Shown: one piece after another, positions 62,713 through 64,000 of the stretch
Layout of the letters: each line of letters opens with the position of its first letter
How positions within the stretch are numbered: position 1 is the stretch's first letter
From: Nitrospirota bacterium
GTDB taxonomy: Bacteria > Nitrospirota > Nitrospiria > SBBL01 > JAADHI01
Reading direction: 5' to 3'
NCBI GenBank assembly: GCA_029261195.1
Contig: JAJDBU010000058.1
Span: 1-64,000, forward strand
Length of the DNA stretch: 64,000 nt
The notes under the pieces: model-generated
What the model saw: the letters and a program-made list of their open reading frames with translations, nothing else
Database searches by the model: none
Told to the model about the DNA's origin: nothing
Program-made: the position numbers and the translations under genes

Positions 62713-63420
62713 ATGTTACTTTCTATTCAAAATCTGGAAGCCGGATACGGCCAAGTCACCGTACTAAAAGGGATCTCCCTTCATGTCGATGAGGGAGAGA
62801 TCGTTGCTATTATCGGGGCCAACGGTGCGGGAAAGACCACCACCTTGATGGCGATTTCAGGCATCGTATCTCGCCAGTCGGGCCAAATTACCTTTTTCGA
62901 TGAAAAGATTATTCAGCTTTCAGCCCACGAAATCGTAGAAAAGGGCATCTCCCATGTACCGGAGGGGCGTCGTATTTTCCCAAGGCTTTCCGTCCTGGAA
63001 AACCTTCAGATGGGTGCCTACCTGCAAAATAATCCTGAGCACCAAAAGGAAGATCTCGACTGGGTCTTCAGTCTCTTTCCACTACTGAAAGAAAGAAACA
63101 GACAAGCCGGGGGCACCTTAAGCGGCGGGGAGCAGCAGATGCTGGCAATCGGACGTGCCCTGATGTCGCGTCCGAAACTTTTAATTTTAGACGAACCCTC
63201 TTTAGGCCTTTCCCCCTTGATGGTTGAAAAGATTTTTGAGATGATACAACTGATTAATGAGCAGGGACTGACCATCCTTCTCGTCGAACAGAATGCCCAT
63301 GCCGCCCTCTTGCTGGCCAACCGGGCTTATGTCATGGAAACGGGACAGATTACCCTTGAAGGCCAGGCCCAAAAACTACTCAAAAACAAAGAGGTTCAAG
63401 CAGCTTACTTAGGTGCTTAG
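62713..63420 (+). CDS. livF: Branched-chain amino-acid ABC transporter ATPase LivF
   Basis: This 235-residue second ATPase of the same transporter has GANGAGKTTTLMAISGI, ISHVPEGRRIFPRLSVLENL, LSGGEQQMLAIGRALMSRPK and LLILDEPSLGLSPLMV. It follows livG by 18 bases. The adjacent gcvT gene starts 51 bases after it and could share its transcript. Confidence 0.94.
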   Translation: MLLSIQNLEAGYGQVTVLKGISLHVDEGEIVAIIGANGAGKTTTLMAISGIVSRQSGQITFFDEKIIQLSAHEIVEKGISHVPEGRRIFPRLSVLENLQMGAYLQNNPEHQKEDLDWVFSLFPLLKERNRQAGGTLSGGEQQMLAIGRALMSRPKLLILDEPSLGLSPLMVEKIFEMIQLINEQGLTILLVEQNAHAALLLANRAYVMETGQITLEGQAQKLLKNKEVQAAYLGA

Positions 63421-63471
63421 ACTGAAGACTTAAAGGCGAAAAGTGATAAAAAAACGCTTGAAGGAGCACAG

Positions 63472-64000
63472 ATGAAACAAACCCCTCTCCACAAAATCCA
63501 CCTTGATCTGGGTGCGAAAATTGTCCACTTCGCCGGCTGGGAAATGCCGCTTTCTTATACCGGAGTCACCGATGAGCATCGTTGCGTCAGAAATGCTGCG
63601 GGCCTCTTTGATGTCAGCCATATGGGCCGATTTGAACTGAGCGGAGAGGGCGCCGATGCTCTCTTGTCCCTGATCACCCCTGTAGCCATTGACCCTCTGC
63701 CAAAGGGAGGTGCGCAATACGCCATGCTGCTTAATGCTGAAGGCGGTATCATTGATGACATCTATATTTATAAAAAAGGGGAGAACGACTACCTCATCAT
63801 CGTCAACGCATCCAATCGACTAAAGGCACTCCGATGGATCAAAAAACAGCGCACAGGAAATTCACCGAAGATTCAAGACTTGACCGAAGAAACAGCGCTA
63901 ATTGCTCTGCAAGGGCCAAAGTCCTGGGATATCTTGTCACAAATCATCCCTTCCAGGAAAAAAGAAATTCCGCTTAGGCGGTTTATTGAGCTTGAATCCC
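63472..64000 (+). CDS. gcvT: Glycine cleavage system aminomethyltransferase GcvT (partial, cut by window end)
   Basis: The first 176 codons of the T-protein are visible. The start is ATG 63472 with AAGGAG at 63461-63466. The sequence reads TPLHKIHLDLGAKIVHFAGW, EMPLSYTGVTDEHRCVRNAA, GLFDVSHMGRFELSG and DDIYIYKK, which are typical for the tetrahydrofolate-binding N-terminal domain. The frame is open to the last base, so the remaining half lies outside the window. It pairs functionally with gcvPA at 29519-30856, which lies far away. Confidence 0.93.
   Translation, partial: MKQTPLHKIHLDLGAKIVHFAGWEMPLSYTGVTDEHRCVRNAAGLFDVSHMGRFELSGEGADALLSLITPVAIDPLPKGGAQYAMLLNAEGGIIDDIYIYKKGENDYLIIVNASNRLKALRWIKKQRTGNSPKIQDLTEETALIALQGPKSWDILSQIIPSRKKEIPLRRFIELES

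Overview
The window is about 64 kb of a Gram-negative bacterial chromosome. Lipoproteins, signal peptides, outer-membrane barrels, TolC and RND efflux parts and RHS surface proteins are all present. Housekeeping genes (ftsY, ybeY, phoH, gcvPA, def, pdxA, rsmA, nadK, accA, dnaE, a partial gcvT) are mixed with accessory surface and efflux genes. The lineage cannot be fixed from sequence alone. The split glycine decarboxylase, an SdhB-like plus HdrB-like (CCG) pair, and dispersed repeats that translate as 'NPPL.KG' would fit Nitrospirota, Nitrospinota or former Deltaproteobacteria; this is an inference.

Layout. 0-7.4 kb: tail of an IS4-family transposase, an OmpR/QseC-type two-component system, a large secreted PKD protein, a small secreted gene broken by a stop codon, and a secreted YWTD propeller behind an excellent sigma-54 promoter. 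7.4-12.6 kb (minus): a TetR / MMPL exporter / LolA-like / outer-membrane protein cluster invaded by dispersed repeats. 12.6-20.6 kb (plus): a copper/silver-type efflux operon with a small Cys/His protein, two TolC-family proteins, CusB-like and CusA-like proteins, behind a promoter with a dyad operator. 20.6-24.6 kb: a secreted cadherin-like protein, a lipoprotein, a Nudix hydrolase, an IS5-family remnant and tRNA-Asn. 24.6-30.9 kb (minus): ftsY-ybeY-phoH, two propeller lipoproteins and gcvPA. 31-36 kb: deformylase, a FixX-like / SdhB-like / HdrB-like set, peroxiredoxin, ferredoxin, a CBS protein and a frameshifted yjbQ. 36-47.6 kb: adenosine deaminase and dihydroorotate dehydrogenase-like genes, a sugar-transferase/CapD fusion, a propeller protein, nadK, pdxA, rsmA and an ABC-F ATPase. 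47.7-57 kb (minus): a surface-protein and RHS region in which two toxin-antitoxin pairs (HicAB and Phd/RelE) lie between RHS-related genes with mostly overlapping stop and start codons. 57-64 kb: accA-dnaE (minus), and livG-livF and the start of gcvT (plus).

The points most worth checking are: (1) the RHS/TA operon and the poly-C tract that puts the RHS lipoprotein signal peptide out of frame with its body; (2) ftsY and phoH, whose conserved N-termini extend upstream of any ATG/GTG/TTG codon, implying ATC and ATT starts or base errors; (3) a C-terminal domain shared by unlinked secreted proteins; (4) dispersed repeats that have become ends of proteins; (5) several frameshifts in accessory genes, which could be decay, phase variation or assembly error. 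No CRISPR array, rRNA gene or integrase was seen.
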